6,912 nt of DNA from an uncultured bacterium (GCA_937923585.1 CALDSM010000069.1:1-6912), one strand, 5' to 3'; positions 1 to 6,400 are shown, numbered from the stretch's first letter. Numbers and translations are program-made. The notes: generated by a model not told the origin, from the sequence alone.

Positions 1-42
1 TTGAATTCTATATACATGGTTTTTTGCCGATTTGCAAGAATT

Positions 43-61
43 ATTAACCCTAAGGGTTAAT
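43..61. repeat. Perfect 8-bp inverted repeat with 3-nt centre
   Basis: The arms ATTAACCC and GGGTTAAT flank the centre TAA. It lies in AT-rich DNA 233 nt beyond the stop codon of the SIR2 gene, on that gene's downstream side. No T-run follows on either strand, so it is a poor intrinsic terminator; an operator for a gene left of the window is equally possible. A weaker 6-bp dyad (TCTGCC/GGCAGA) lies at 78-95. Nothing else in 1-293 looks like a gene. Confidence 0.4.
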
Positions 62-293
62 TGAAGTGTTAAACCGCTCTGCCACCCACGGCAGAATCGC
101 ATGTTTCGTGACAGGCATTGCCAAGGATTCGCTCCCAAAGCCACACACTATAGACAAATCCCGCATTCCGATCCGTCCAAGTTCCGCATGGCCTCACGTT
201 CCCCTGAGTCTCTGGCGATTCAATTCATACCAACAACCGCACACGCATACGACTGTGAAATTATTGCCTTTGCTCAGACTTTTGACGCGGCTT

Positions 294-2036
294 CTAATAC
301 ATATTTGAAATTCGCTCCAAGGGCTCTCTGAGTTCCTCTGCAATTCTCTCAAACACGGAGAGATCTGAACCAAAGAAACCTGCTCGCAGAGGCCCCCAAT
401 CTGTGCCCGCAATGCTTGCCTCCTGCCTAATCGACCTGAGCAATGATTGGTTATCCTCAGCACGATATCTCCATGCGTAGCGACCAATGGGATTGGGACG
501 AATTGCACGATCTCTTTTCAGCTCTCCATTCGCAAGGGTCCAGAGGATCTCAAATCGGTCAAACGCTCTTTCGTATTCAGAATCACTCGGCAAATGTTCC
601 GTCAATACCGGTCTCAGCACGTCAAACAAACGATCACTCGCAGGGGATACCGCCCTGTTTTCGTAACCGGGAAATTCTCTCGCACGATCTCTGCTAATGA
701 CTGACTCTGTATTTACAGCTTCACACAGGAACCGTTCCCGTCTATGGTCGTGGGACATAGCCCGTTTGAGTAACGCAAAAAGGTTGTGATAACGGTGGTT
801 GCTAACCGCTATGATACCGCCTACATAAATGAGCAAGAGCGCCGGATAGAGTTGAATGCCAGACCACCCAAATTGTGGCCCATTCGCAATACGTTCAACA
901 CAGCGACTCCAGACATGGGATTGGTGCGGCTCTCCCCAACGGCAACCAGCAGCCATTAGTTGCATCAATGTGCCAGCCAGATCTCGGTATTGCTCCGTGA
1001 GCCGCACAAGCGTTTCCGGGTTCAACGAATAACCCGCAACCGGAAACACGGTCGTATCTGCAAGAGCGGCGTACAACTTCTCTGTTTCTCCGGCAACAAG
1101 TTCCTCTAGCTGAATCTTGTGGCGATCATCCACGAGATGCCGCTTTATCGAAGCGACAGCCACCTTGGCAGACAGAGGATGAGGGCGAGCCGATTCTTCG
1201 AGACTCTGCACTTTGTCAGACAGGTCGGCGAAGAATTGGTCCGCGCTCTCAATGCGAACTGACTGAGCGCCCATGTGCGCTGTGAGGCGCTTTGCATGGT
1301 CACCCGGTTCACCCTTTGCCGCCCAGTAACGCGGGAACCTTCTCGATGTGCAGCGTTCGAAGGCCGCCCGCAACGCAGTGTCATACTCTGCTGACCATCC
1401 GCAGACGATAACGCCATATTCGTCAAGAATTCGGTCAAGCAACGCCGCCACGCGCCTGTCATATTGCTCAAGCTCGGACGGTGTATTCTTGATGCGAGTG
1501 TCGAGATAGTCGCCATGGAGTTTTATCACGGTGCAACTTGAATGCACGAGAGGCATGGCTCCCTCTACGGCATCATCGGTTGAGAGAACGATTGGGACTA
1601 AGCCCTCCTCCTCAATGGCCATTTCCAGTAAACGGTCAAAATTCGTGGTGAGAATAACCCGCGTATACCCGTTCCGAACGAGTCGTGCTATGGTCTTGTG
1701 GGCCGCTGTTGGAGTCTTTAGTCCGTCCTCCCTTTCCTCATCGGTGGGCTCAAAATAGGGCCTAAGCATTGCTGATCGCTCAGACGGAGACTTGGTGAGT
1801 GCGTCCAACAGTGTATCGTAGCTGGGCTGCTTCCCATAAGTGCAGGCATACCAAGCGGCGGGATCATCTCCACAATCCGTACCGGCCAAGGCGGCGATTT
1901 TCCTGATGAGGTCTTCCATTACCTCCCAGCCGGTGGGTATTCCGGCTCCCCGAGAAACACCCGAACCCAGGAGCAGGGCGTACACTCCCTTGCTCGAATA
2001 CACGCCAAATGCCAACGAAATGACAGGGTCTATCAT
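294..2036 (-). CDS. SIR2-family protein, probable NAD+-consuming defence effector
   Basis: Predicted 580-residue soluble protein. The N-terminal ~270 residues form a SIR2-like Rossmann domain: GSGVS at 24-28 followed by AGIPTGW, TTNFD at 130-134 (Asn132 and Asp134 at the NAD site), KLHGD at 172-176 (His174, the usual catalytic His) and GVIVCGWSAEYD at 208-219. No zinc-finger cysteine quartet is visible, which argues for an NADase rather than a classical deacetylase. Residues ~285-580 are mostly helical, with a hydrophobic stretch at 396-411 (LYPALLLIYVGGIIAV); I cannot assign this part to a named domain, but the whole length resembles a recurring SIR2 protein family. Start: the frame stays open upstream to an ATG at 2120, but the ATG at 2036 begins the family-like sequence MIDPVISLAF and has GGAG 11 nt upstream. 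The gene stands alone; no HerA, Argonaute or TIR partner is visible. Known SIR2 defence proteins deplete NAD+ on phage infection; that role here is inference. GC is lower than in the genes to the right, compatible with transfer. Confidence 0.88.
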   Translation of the reverse strand: MIDPVISLAFGVYSSKGVYALLLGSGVSRGAGIPTGWEVMEDLIRKIAALAGTDCGDDPAAWYACTYGKQPSYDTLLDALTKSPSERSAMLRPYFEPTDEEREDGLKTPTAAHKTIARLVRNGYTRVILTTNFDRLLEMAIEEEGLVPIVLSTDDAVEGAMPLVHSSCTVIKLHGDYLDTRIKNTPSELEQYDRRVAALLDRILDEYGVIVCGWSAEYDTALRAAFERCTSRRFPRYWAAKGEPGDHAKRLTAHMGAQSVRIESADQFFADLSDKVQSLEESARPHPLSAKVAVASIKRHLVDDRHKIQLEELVAGETEKLYAALADTTVFPVAGYSLNPETLVRLTEQYRDLAGTLMQLMAAGCRWGEPHQSHVWSRCVERIANGPQFGWSGIQLYPALLLIYVGGIIAVSNHRYHNLFALLKRAMSHDHRRERFLCEAVNTESVISRDRAREFPGYENRAVSPASDRLFDVLRPVLTEHLPSDSEYERAFDRFEILWTLANGELKRDRAIRPNPIGRYAWRYRAEDNQSLLRSIRQEASIAGTDWGPLRAGFFGSDLSVFERIAEELREPLERISNMY

Positions 2037-2253
2037 TAGATGCTTTTCTCCAAACCCAAGACCCGCCCCACCCCGTTTGCAGAGGCAGCTTTTCGCATTG
2101 TTGCCATAGCAACCCCTCATGACCGCAGGTTACCGGCAGATAAGACTACGCCCCTGCCCCCTTCCGGCGCAATCCGGCGTGCAGGGGGCGCGTTTCCGGT
2201 TCAACCCTGGGCACGAACGGCCGTGTGGGTGCTGTCGGGCACATGGACGACGC

Positions 2254-2281
2254 GGGCGTCACGCTCTTCAGCGTGACGCCC
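2254..2281. repeat. Perfect 12-bp inverted repeat with CTTC loop
   Basis: The arms are GGGCGTCACGCT at 2254-2265 and AGCGTGACGCCC at 2270-2281, around a 4-nt loop. No T-run follows on either strand (the plus strand continues CAAAGAAAC), so it is not a standard terminator. It would be in the 5' leader of a long SIR2 transcript, or could be one copy of a dispersed intergenic palindrome. Confidence 0.6.
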
Positions 2282-2356
2282 CAAAGAAACCGGCATCCCC
2301 CTTCGCCCTTCGGGCTACGGCGGGACAAGAAGCTACTGACGTTCCCCGTAAACAAC

Positions 2357-2387
2357 AGGGCTGCCGCGCGAATCGCGCGGCAGCCTT
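2357..2387 (-). terminator. Probable intrinsic terminator of the DUF1080/oxidoreductase operon
   Basis: A 12-bp perfect GC-rich stem, GGCTGCCGCGCG at 2359-2370 with CGCGCGGCAGCC at 2374-2385, has a 3-nt loop and can be extended by a G-U and an A-U pair. On the minus strand it begins about 36 nt past the oxidoreductase stop and is followed by CTGTTGTTT, a moderately T-rich tail. On the plus strand it is followed by TTTAT, so it could work in both directions. It would insulate the SIR2 gene from read-through of the operon. Confidence 0.65.
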
Positions 2388-2422
2388 TATCGTCCATAGG
2401 CATACGGGGCCGTGCAGGTCGG

Positions 2423-3820
2423 TCACCCGATCTTGGGCAGTTCCCATCCTTCCCGGCGCGGATTGGCCAGCAGTTTGTTGGCCTCGTCGCTGTTGGTGAA
2501 CCGCTCGGCGACGGGATCCCATGCCAGCGGCTTGCCCACCTGGCCCACATCGCGGACCAAATTGACCAAGGTGCAGAGCGTGCTGGCGCGCTGGCCGTAT
2601 TCGATGTCAGCGTTGCATTTGGCGCGGGTCTTGATGCACTCGACAAAGTTCTCGATGTGCGGCTGGGTCTCGGGCACCTTGAGCGTCGGGGGCCGGTCCG
2701 AGCCGGTGATCAGCTCGGGCGGGTCGGCTGAGATGCGGTCACGGTTGACCTCGACGCGGCCCTTCTCGCCGACAAACACGCAGCCCAGTCCGGGGCCGTT
2801 GTCGCCGTCCAGGTGCAGCTTGAGCAGCACGCCGTTCGCGTACTTCATGGTCACTTTGGCGCGCGGACCGGTGACGGTGCGGGCCATGCCGTAATAGTGG
2901 GCGCCCGTCTCGTCCGGGCCGGGCTGCCGGTCGGCCGCGCCGACGCATGAGGGAAGCTCCTGCACCGCCTCTTCGAGCAGCACCTCGACGGGGCCGGTCT
3001 CGTCGGTGCCGAGTCCGCGCTGGACCTGGTCATAGCTGTGCGTGCCCCATCCGGACACGCCGAAGCACATGCCGCCGCCATCGTAATCGCGCCAGTTTGC
3101 CCAGCCTTCCTGCAGTTCGCGGCGATAGGGCCGCAATTTGGCCTGGTTGGTCCACACGTCCCACCAACCCTCGGGGCCGCCCTCGGGCAGTTCCTCGCCG
3201 GGCTTGTCCTGCCAGAATTTGCCGCCGACGAAGTTGGGTGCGAGCACTTCTTTCAGTTTGCCCAGTGCCCCGTTCTTGGCAAGGTCGCTGGCCCAGTTGT
3301 TGAGCGGCATGGACCGCTGCTGCGTGCCCACCTGCGTGACACGCTTGTAGTGGCGCGCGGTGTTGACCATGTGTCGGCCTTCGACGATGTCGAGGCACAT
3401 CGGCTTCTCGATGTACGTGTCCACGCCGGCGGCCATGGCGTTGCACACAACCCACGCGCGCGCATGCGTGGTGGTCTCGATAAACACGCCGTCGAGCTTC
3501 TCCTTTTCAATCATCTTGCGAAACTCGGTGTATCCGTTCCAGCCGCGATCCTTGCCCAGCGTGCCCAGATACCGGTCCACCCGGTTCTGGAAGCAGTCGC
3601 ACACGGCGACGATTTTCGCCGTCGGTATGCCCAGCGCGGTTTCACCCACGTCCTTCGAGCGGCCGCCCAGGCCGATGACGCCGAGGATCACCTGTTCGTT
3701 GGGCGACTTTTTGCCCGGCACCACCTGGGCGGTGTTGGGCTGCGCGGCGCAGACGCCCGCGGCAAAGGTGGTAGTGGCGGCGGCCAGAAAGGCACGCCGT
3801 GTAAGCTCATGACCGTTCAT
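2423..3820 (-). CDS. Tat-exported Gfo/Idh/MocA family oxidoreductase
   Basis: A 465-residue NAD(P)-dependent oxidoreductase of the Gfo/Idh/MocA family. A twin-arginine signal (TRRAFLA, Arg8-Arg9, then an Ala/Thr-rich hydrophobic stretch to about residue 26) indicates folded export to the periplasm, as expected for an enzyme that takes its dinucleotide cofactor along. The Rossmann fold follows: GVIGLGG at 47-53, AVCD with Asp75 at the end of strand 2, and the family hallmark EKP at 138-140. The C-terminal half has YRREL and WRDYDGGG (232-250) and GTHSYDQV with His261, in the place of the usual substrate-site His of the Planctomycetes-type subfamily. Length is normal for exported members (about 430-480). 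AGAAGGA lies 10 nt before the ATG. It is the second gene of an operon, 42 nt after the DUF1080 gene. Likely role is oxidation or reduction at a sugar hydroxyl, perhaps C3, matching its neighbour; the exact substrate cannot be read from sequence. Confidence 0.93.
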   Translation of the reverse strand: MNGHELTRRAFLAAATTTFAAGVCAAQPNTAQVVPGKKSPNEQVILGVIGLGGRSKDVGETALGIPTAKIVAVCDCFQNRVDRYLGTLGKDRGWNGYTEFRKMIEKEKLDGVFIETTTHARAWVVCNAMAAGVDTYIEKPMCLDIVEGRHMVNTARHYKRVTQVGTQQRSMPLNNWASDLAKNGALGKLKEVLAPNFVGGKFWQDKPGEELPEGGPEGWWDVWTNQAKLRPYRRELQEGWANWRDYDGGGMCFGVSGWGTHSYDQVQRGLGTDETGPVEVLLEEAVQELPSCVGAADRQPGPDETGAHYYGMARTVTGPRAKVTMKYANGVLLKLHLDGDNGPGLGCVFVGEKGRVEVNRDRISADPPELITGSDRPPTLKVPETQPHIENFVECIKTRAKCNADIEYGQRASTLCTLVNLVRDVGQVGKPLAWDPVAERFTNSDEANKLLANPRREGWELPKIG

Positions 3821-3862
3821 GTTGCAGATGTCCTTCTTTGCGTCCAGCGCATTCGCACCCGG

Positions 3863-4525
3863 TTATTTCGAGAGGTCCTTCAGCATAACCTCGCGCACGG
3901 TGATCTTCATGTTCTTGAACTCTTCGCCCGGATGCACCTGGAAGCCGATGCGGCCGGTGGCAAAGGATGGCTCGCGGGTCTGGCCGGTGGTGACGCCGTT
4001 GAGCGTGATGCCCAACGAGTCGCCCTCGGCGCGAATCAGCATCGTGTTCCAATCGTCATGCTTCTCAAGGTTCTTGGCCTTGTTGGCAAAGAGGAACATC
4101 TTGCCGGGGCAGTAGAGCGTGCCCGAATAGGCCACGGGGTCCTTGTACTCCAGAATGTCGGCCTGGTAGGACTTTTCCGGCGACTGGTAGCGGAACCAGA
4201 TGCCGCTGTTCGCTGGCCACTGGACTTTGTAGGTGACACGCAGTTCGAAATCACCAAACTCCCCCTCCGTGAACAGATCGCCCGGCGTGCTTCCCGGCCC
4301 CTGCACCCCCACGATGCAGCCGTTCTCCACCGTCCACACCGCCTTGCCCTCCGGTTTCCATCCCGCAAGGGTCTTACCGTCGAAGAGCGGCGTCCATGAC
4401 GCCTTGCGCTTCGGCGCGTCGCTGGCCGTGGCGTCGTCGGCCCGTCCGTCCCGGCACAGCGCACCCGCCGCCAGAAATCCGAAAACGCTGCCCGTGCTCT
4501 TTCCCAGGAAATCACGTCTGTTCAT
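3863..4525 (-). CDS. Tat-exported DUF1080 / 3-keto-glycoside hydrolase-like protein
   Basis: A 220-residue protein of the DUF1080 family (3-keto-disaccharide hydrolase domain), a concanavalin-like beta-sandwich. The N-terminus MNRRDFLGKS followed by a Gly/Ala/Phe-rich stretch to about residue 29 is a twin-arginine signal. Family motifs are clear: WTPLFDGKTLAGW at 44-56, GDFELRVTYKV at 91-101, NSGIWFRYQ at 106-114, QADILEY at 121-127, DDWNTMLIRAEG and GRIGFQVHPGEEFKNMKI near the C-terminus. The frame is open to an ATG at 4591, but the ATG at 4525 has AAGGAG 8 nt upstream and starts exactly at the Tat signal. It is the first gene of the operon, with the oxidoreductase 42 nt downstream. Characterised relatives cleave or hydrate glycosides already oxidised at C3 by partner Gfo/Idh/MocA-type oxidoreductases, so the pairing suggests a two-step extracytoplasmic deglycosylation. 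Non-catalytic sugar binding is an alternative. Confidence 0.93.
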   Translation of the reverse strand: MNRRDFLGKSTGSVFGFLAAGALCRDGRADDATASDAPKRKASWTPLFDGKTLAGWKPEGKAVWTVENGCIVGVQGPGSTPGDLFTEGEFGDFELRVTYKVQWPANSGIWFRYQSPEKSYQADILEYKDPVAYSGTLYCPGKMFLFANKAKNLEKHDDWNTMLIRAEGDSLGITLNGVTTGQTREPSFATGRIGFQVHPGEEFKNMKITVREVMLKDLSK

Positions 4526-4577
4526 CGAAAGCGCTCCTTGTTGATGCCGTTGCCCTGTCCAAAGTGGAACCGTCCCG

Positions 4578-4607
4578 ATTATCCCCCGCAAGCCTTGGAA
4601 TATTCAA
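4578..4607 (-). promoter_or_regulatory. Candidate promoter of the DUF1080/oxidoreductase operon
   Basis: Read on the minus strand, TTGAAT (4607-4602; 4 of 6 consensus) and GATAAT (4583-4578; 5 of 6) are separated by 18 nt. The -10 box lies about 50 nt upstream of the DUF1080 start codon. The -35 box overlaps a GAATATTC palindrome at 4598-4605. This is by eye only and assumes a sigma-70-like consensus. Confidence 0.4.
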
Positions 4608-4658
4608 CGTCCGATCTTGCCCCCGCCGGGCCTTGCCCGCATTTGCGTCAATTTCCTG

Positions 4659-4687
4659 TTGACCCCCATTCCGGGCTTCTATAGACT
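4659..4687 (+). promoter_or_regulatory. Candidate promoter of the C39-like peptidase gene
   Basis: TTGACC at 4659-4664 (5 of 6 consensus) is followed after 17 nt by TAGACT at 4682-4687 (4 of 6); an overlapping TATAGA at 4680-4685 gives a 15-nt spacer. It lies about 65 nt upstream of the chosen start codon, in the divergent region between the two transcription units. Called by eye with a sigma-70-like consensus. Confidence 0.4.
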
Positions 4688-4737
4688 GAATCCGCCGCTG
4701 GAATACGCATCGGCTGTTAACGCATGGACTCAGATGT

Positions 4738-4746
4738 GGAAGGAAG
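4738..4746 (+). promoter_or_regulatory. Ribosome binding site that decides the peptidase start
   Basis: GGAAGGAAG lies 7 nt before the ATG at 4754 (AAGGA core 9 nt before it). It is downstream of the ATG at 4724, so it cannot serve that codon, and too close to the ATG at 4748. The spacing and the signal peptide that begins at MKHL both favour 4754. Confidence 0.65.
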
Positions 4747-4753
4747 TATGGCC

Positions 4754-5980
4754 ATGAAACACCTGTCGGGGCATTGTGTCGCGCTCTTTGCGCTTGCCGG
4801 GTCGGTTCTCACGGCGGGTGCCGCGTTTGCGCAGGAGGACCGGCAAAGCACCACCGGCCCCACGCCGCCGCCGGGGGTGGTATCACCGCCGGCCAGCGCC
4901 TCAAAGTCCCTGGTCACGATTCCCGGTGTGCCGGGTTACCTCTGGCGCCACGGGTGCGGACCAACCGCAGTGGGCATGGTGATCGGATATTGGGACGGGA
5001 AGGGGTTTGACGACCTGATTCCCGGTTCGGCGGCCACCCAGACTGCCGATGTCTACCAAGCCATCGCGTCGGGGGGCGGTTCGGCCTCCCCGCGTCCGGC
5101 CGGCAGCGAGCAGCACTACGAGGACTACGCCAGCCCGGAAGACGACAACCCCACCATGGTGGACGATGACGTTATCCAAAAGAACCGGACACCCCATCCG
5201 GACAATTCCGTCGCCGATTTCATGAGAACGTCCCGTTCGACCGCCAGCAACTACTACGGCTGGAGTTGGTCGAGCGACGTCCCCCCCGCCTTCAACGGCT
5301 ATGTGTCGCTCCGCTCGCCCTACTACGTGCCGACAACCAGCACATACCGGTTCGGCACCACGCTGACCTTTGACGTGGTAAAACGTGAAATTGACGCGGG
5401 ACGGCCGATGGTGTTTCTCGTGGACTCGGACGGGGACGGAAAGACGGACCACTTCGTCACCGTCATCGGCTACAACGACGGCCCTCCCCAAACCTACATC
5501 TACCGCGACACCTGGGACTGGTCCGCCCACGAGTCCGAATTCCGCGTCATGTCCAGCGACTATCCGTGGGGGGTGTGGTCGGGATGGTCGTTCAGCATCA
5601 GGAACGCCTTTGTGTTCCTCTCGGAACCCGAGGGCGGCACGTTCCAGGTGGGCGGCAGCCTTTCATGGACCGTGCTGGTGGAGGGCGCGATAGGCACGCC
5701 GGCGTACCAGTGGTTCAAGGGCGCCGACCCGATTGAGGGCAAGACGGAGGGCACGTTCAGCATCGCAAGCCTGGCAAAAGAGGATTCCGGCTGGTACACC
5801 TGCCAAGTGACCGACGGCAACGGCACGGTGATTACGACGGAGGCCGTGTACGTGAGCGTGAAGGGACCCAATGCCATACCCGCAGCCGGAAACGCGGCGC
5901 TGGTGACATTGGCGGTCTTGTGCGTCCTAGGTGGAACGTACAGGCTCGGGCCGAGAGGCAAGGCCGAAATTGACAATTGA
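4754..5980 (+). CDS. Secreted C39-like papain-fold peptidase with Ig-like domain and C-terminal anchor
   Basis: Predicted 408 residues. Residues 1-26 are a Sec signal peptide with likely cleavage AFA|QE. A Pro/Ser/Thr-rich linker (about 33-50) leads to a C39-like papain-fold domain: WRHGCGPTAVGMVIGYWD places catalytic Cys68, DHFVTVIGY places His233, and IYRDTWDW offers Asp252 as the third residue. Directly before the His is DSDGDGKTD (224-232), which matches the Asp pattern of an EF-hand/dockerin calcium loop. Residues ~291-370 are an Ig-like domain (YQWFKGADPIEG; DSGWYTCQV tyrosine corner) with only one of the two usual cysteines, Cys350. Residues 374-403 (IPAAG, a hydrophobic stretch, then Arg397, Arg401, Lys403) look like a membrane or sorting anchor. 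The last residues and the stop lie inside the flanking heptamer repeat, so the original C-terminus may have been altered. Likely an exported protease or a peptidase-fold surface protein; substrate unknown. Activity depends on the Cys/His assignment, made from motifs only. Confidence 0.8.
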   Translation: MKHLSGHCVALFALAGSVLTAGAAFAQEDRQSTTGPTPPPGVVSPPASASKSLVTIPGVPGYLWRHGCGPTAVGMVIGYWDGKGFDDLIPGSAATQTADVYQAIASGGGSASPRPAGSEQHYEDYASPEDDNPTMVDDDVIQKNRTPHPDNSVADFMRTSRSTASNYYGWSWSSDVPPAFNGYVSLRSPYYVPTTSTYRFGTTLTFDVVKREIDAGRPMVFLVDSDGDGKTDHFVTVIGYNDGPPQTYIYRDTWDWSAHESEFRVMSSDYPWGVWSGWSFSIRNAFVFLSEPEGGTFQVGGSLSWTVLVEGAIGTPAYQWFKGADPIEGKTEGTFSIASLAKEDSGWYTCQVTDGNGTVITTEAVYVSVKGPNAIPAAGNAALVTLAVLCVLGGTYRLGPRGKAEIDN

Positions 5981-5998
5981 CAATGGACAATTGACAAT
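5968..5998. repeat. Left heptamer array (TGACAAT/GGACAAT), inverted relative to the right array
   Basis: Four tandem 7-nt units run from 5971 to 5998 in the order TGACAAT, TGACAAT, GGACAAT, TGACAAT. Positions 5968-5991 (24 nt) are a perfect reverse complement of 6401-6424. The peptidase stop codon TGA (5978-5980) lies within the second unit. Confidence 0.9.
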
Positions 5999-6010
5999 GA
6001 AGAAAGATGA

Positions 6011-6372
6011 CTATCGGACAACGCTGCGCTTCGTTGAGTTGATGATGCTGGTAAGCAGCCTTAGCAGCTCTCCGTTGTCGGTCAGAATAGAGTCCGCTTC
6101 CGCGGCAGTCAGGTAGCCGATCTCCTTCAGCAAGAGTATCCAGTACTCTGTTTCATTCGCTTCCTTCAGGGCGATTGCCATCTTGTGGATAAAGTCGGGC
6201 TTGCTTTCCGCCTGATCCGCCTCGCGCACAGCAACGCGCCAATTGCTGTGCCGGACCGCAGCAGTTTCCTGGACAATACGAACTCCCGTTTCTTCTCGCT
6301 CAGATGCTTGTACAGATTCACGATGCTCACTGCAAAAGCGAATGACTTTTCCTGAATTGCCCTCTCCTTCAT
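6011..6372 (-). pseudogene. Frameshifted four-helix-bundle protein gene (S23/IVS-type family)
   Basis: Two overlapping minus-strand frames together make one ~120-residue four-helix-bundle protein, the usual length of the family found in 23S rRNA intervening sequences and as free genes. The first frame (ATG at 6372, GGAGG 10 nt upstream) reads MKERAIQEKSFAFAVSIVNLY and continues to KLLRSGTAIGA. The family normally follows with a short link and VREA, and this reappears in another frame at 6229 as VREADQAESKPDFIHK, continuing through ALKEANETEYW, LLLKEIGY, SILTDNGELLRLLTSI and ending at the TAG at 6011-6013. The break is at 6230-6234: five bases lie between the GCG (Ala) and GTG (Val) codons where the family has one codon. 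Either a real indel killed the gene or the assembly has an error. If read through in the first frame, the product would be 68 residues without helices 3-4. The function of the family is unsettled. The gene sits between inverted heptamer arrays, so it may be the cargo of a small mobile cassette. Confidence 0.85.
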
Positions 6373-6400
6373 TGCCCGCGTTCCTCCCGCACTTTCATTT

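Larger units (their letters stand above)
2037..2422. other. Gene-free region rich in GC hairpins
   Basis: This 386-bp stretch separates the SIR2 start from the oxidoreductase stop. It should contain the SIR2 promoter, but I see no convincing -35/-10 pair on the minus strand. It holds a dyad GTTGC-CATA-GCAAC at 2100-2113, a region of partial dyads and short direct repeats at 2151-2189, a long perfect hairpin at 2254-2281, a short hairpin GCCC-TTC-GGGC at 2305-2315 and a terminator-like hairpin at 2357-2387. Open frames crossing it run out of frame into the neighbouring genes and resemble no protein. Confidence 0.7.

Noticed and set aside
30..100. tRNA-like sequence on the minus strand (GGCAGAGCGGTTTAA resembles a D-arm)
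   Set aside because: No acceptor pairing, no anticodon stem of the right size and no TTCGA-type T-loop; the neighbouring palindrome does not fit a tRNA fold.
2037..2120. SIR2 start at the upstream ATG (2120), adding 28 residues
   Set aside because: The extra residues are Gly/Cys/Lys-rich with no family resemblance and no ribosome binding site; the ATG at 2036 has GGAG upstream and starts the conserved N-terminus.
2119..2731. Open frames of 126-168 codons on both strands over the hairpin-rich gap
   Set aside because: They overlap the oxidoreductase 3' end out of frame, translate to Arg/Pro/Ala-rich low-complexity sequence and cross several palindromes; no ribosome binding site or family resemblance.
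3038..4399. 453-codon open frame on the plus strand, antisense to both operon genes
   Set aside because: It spans two well-supported minus-strand genes and their intergenic gap, its translation resembles no protein family, and long antisense frames are expected in high-GC DNA.
4724..4753. Peptidase starts at 4724 or 4748
   Set aside because: The only good ribosome binding site (4738-4746) lies after the first and too close to the second, and the signal peptide begins at the ATG at 4754.
5966..6010. Heptamer array as intrinsic terminator for the peptidase gene
   Set aside because: The array cannot form a local hairpin with a T-tract; pairing is only possible with the inverted partner over 400 bp away.
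6222..6240. Programmed ribosomal frameshift in the four-helix-bundle gene
   Set aside because: No slippery heptamer or stimulatory structure is evident at the break, and the family is normally encoded in a single frame; a mutation or sequencing error is simpler.
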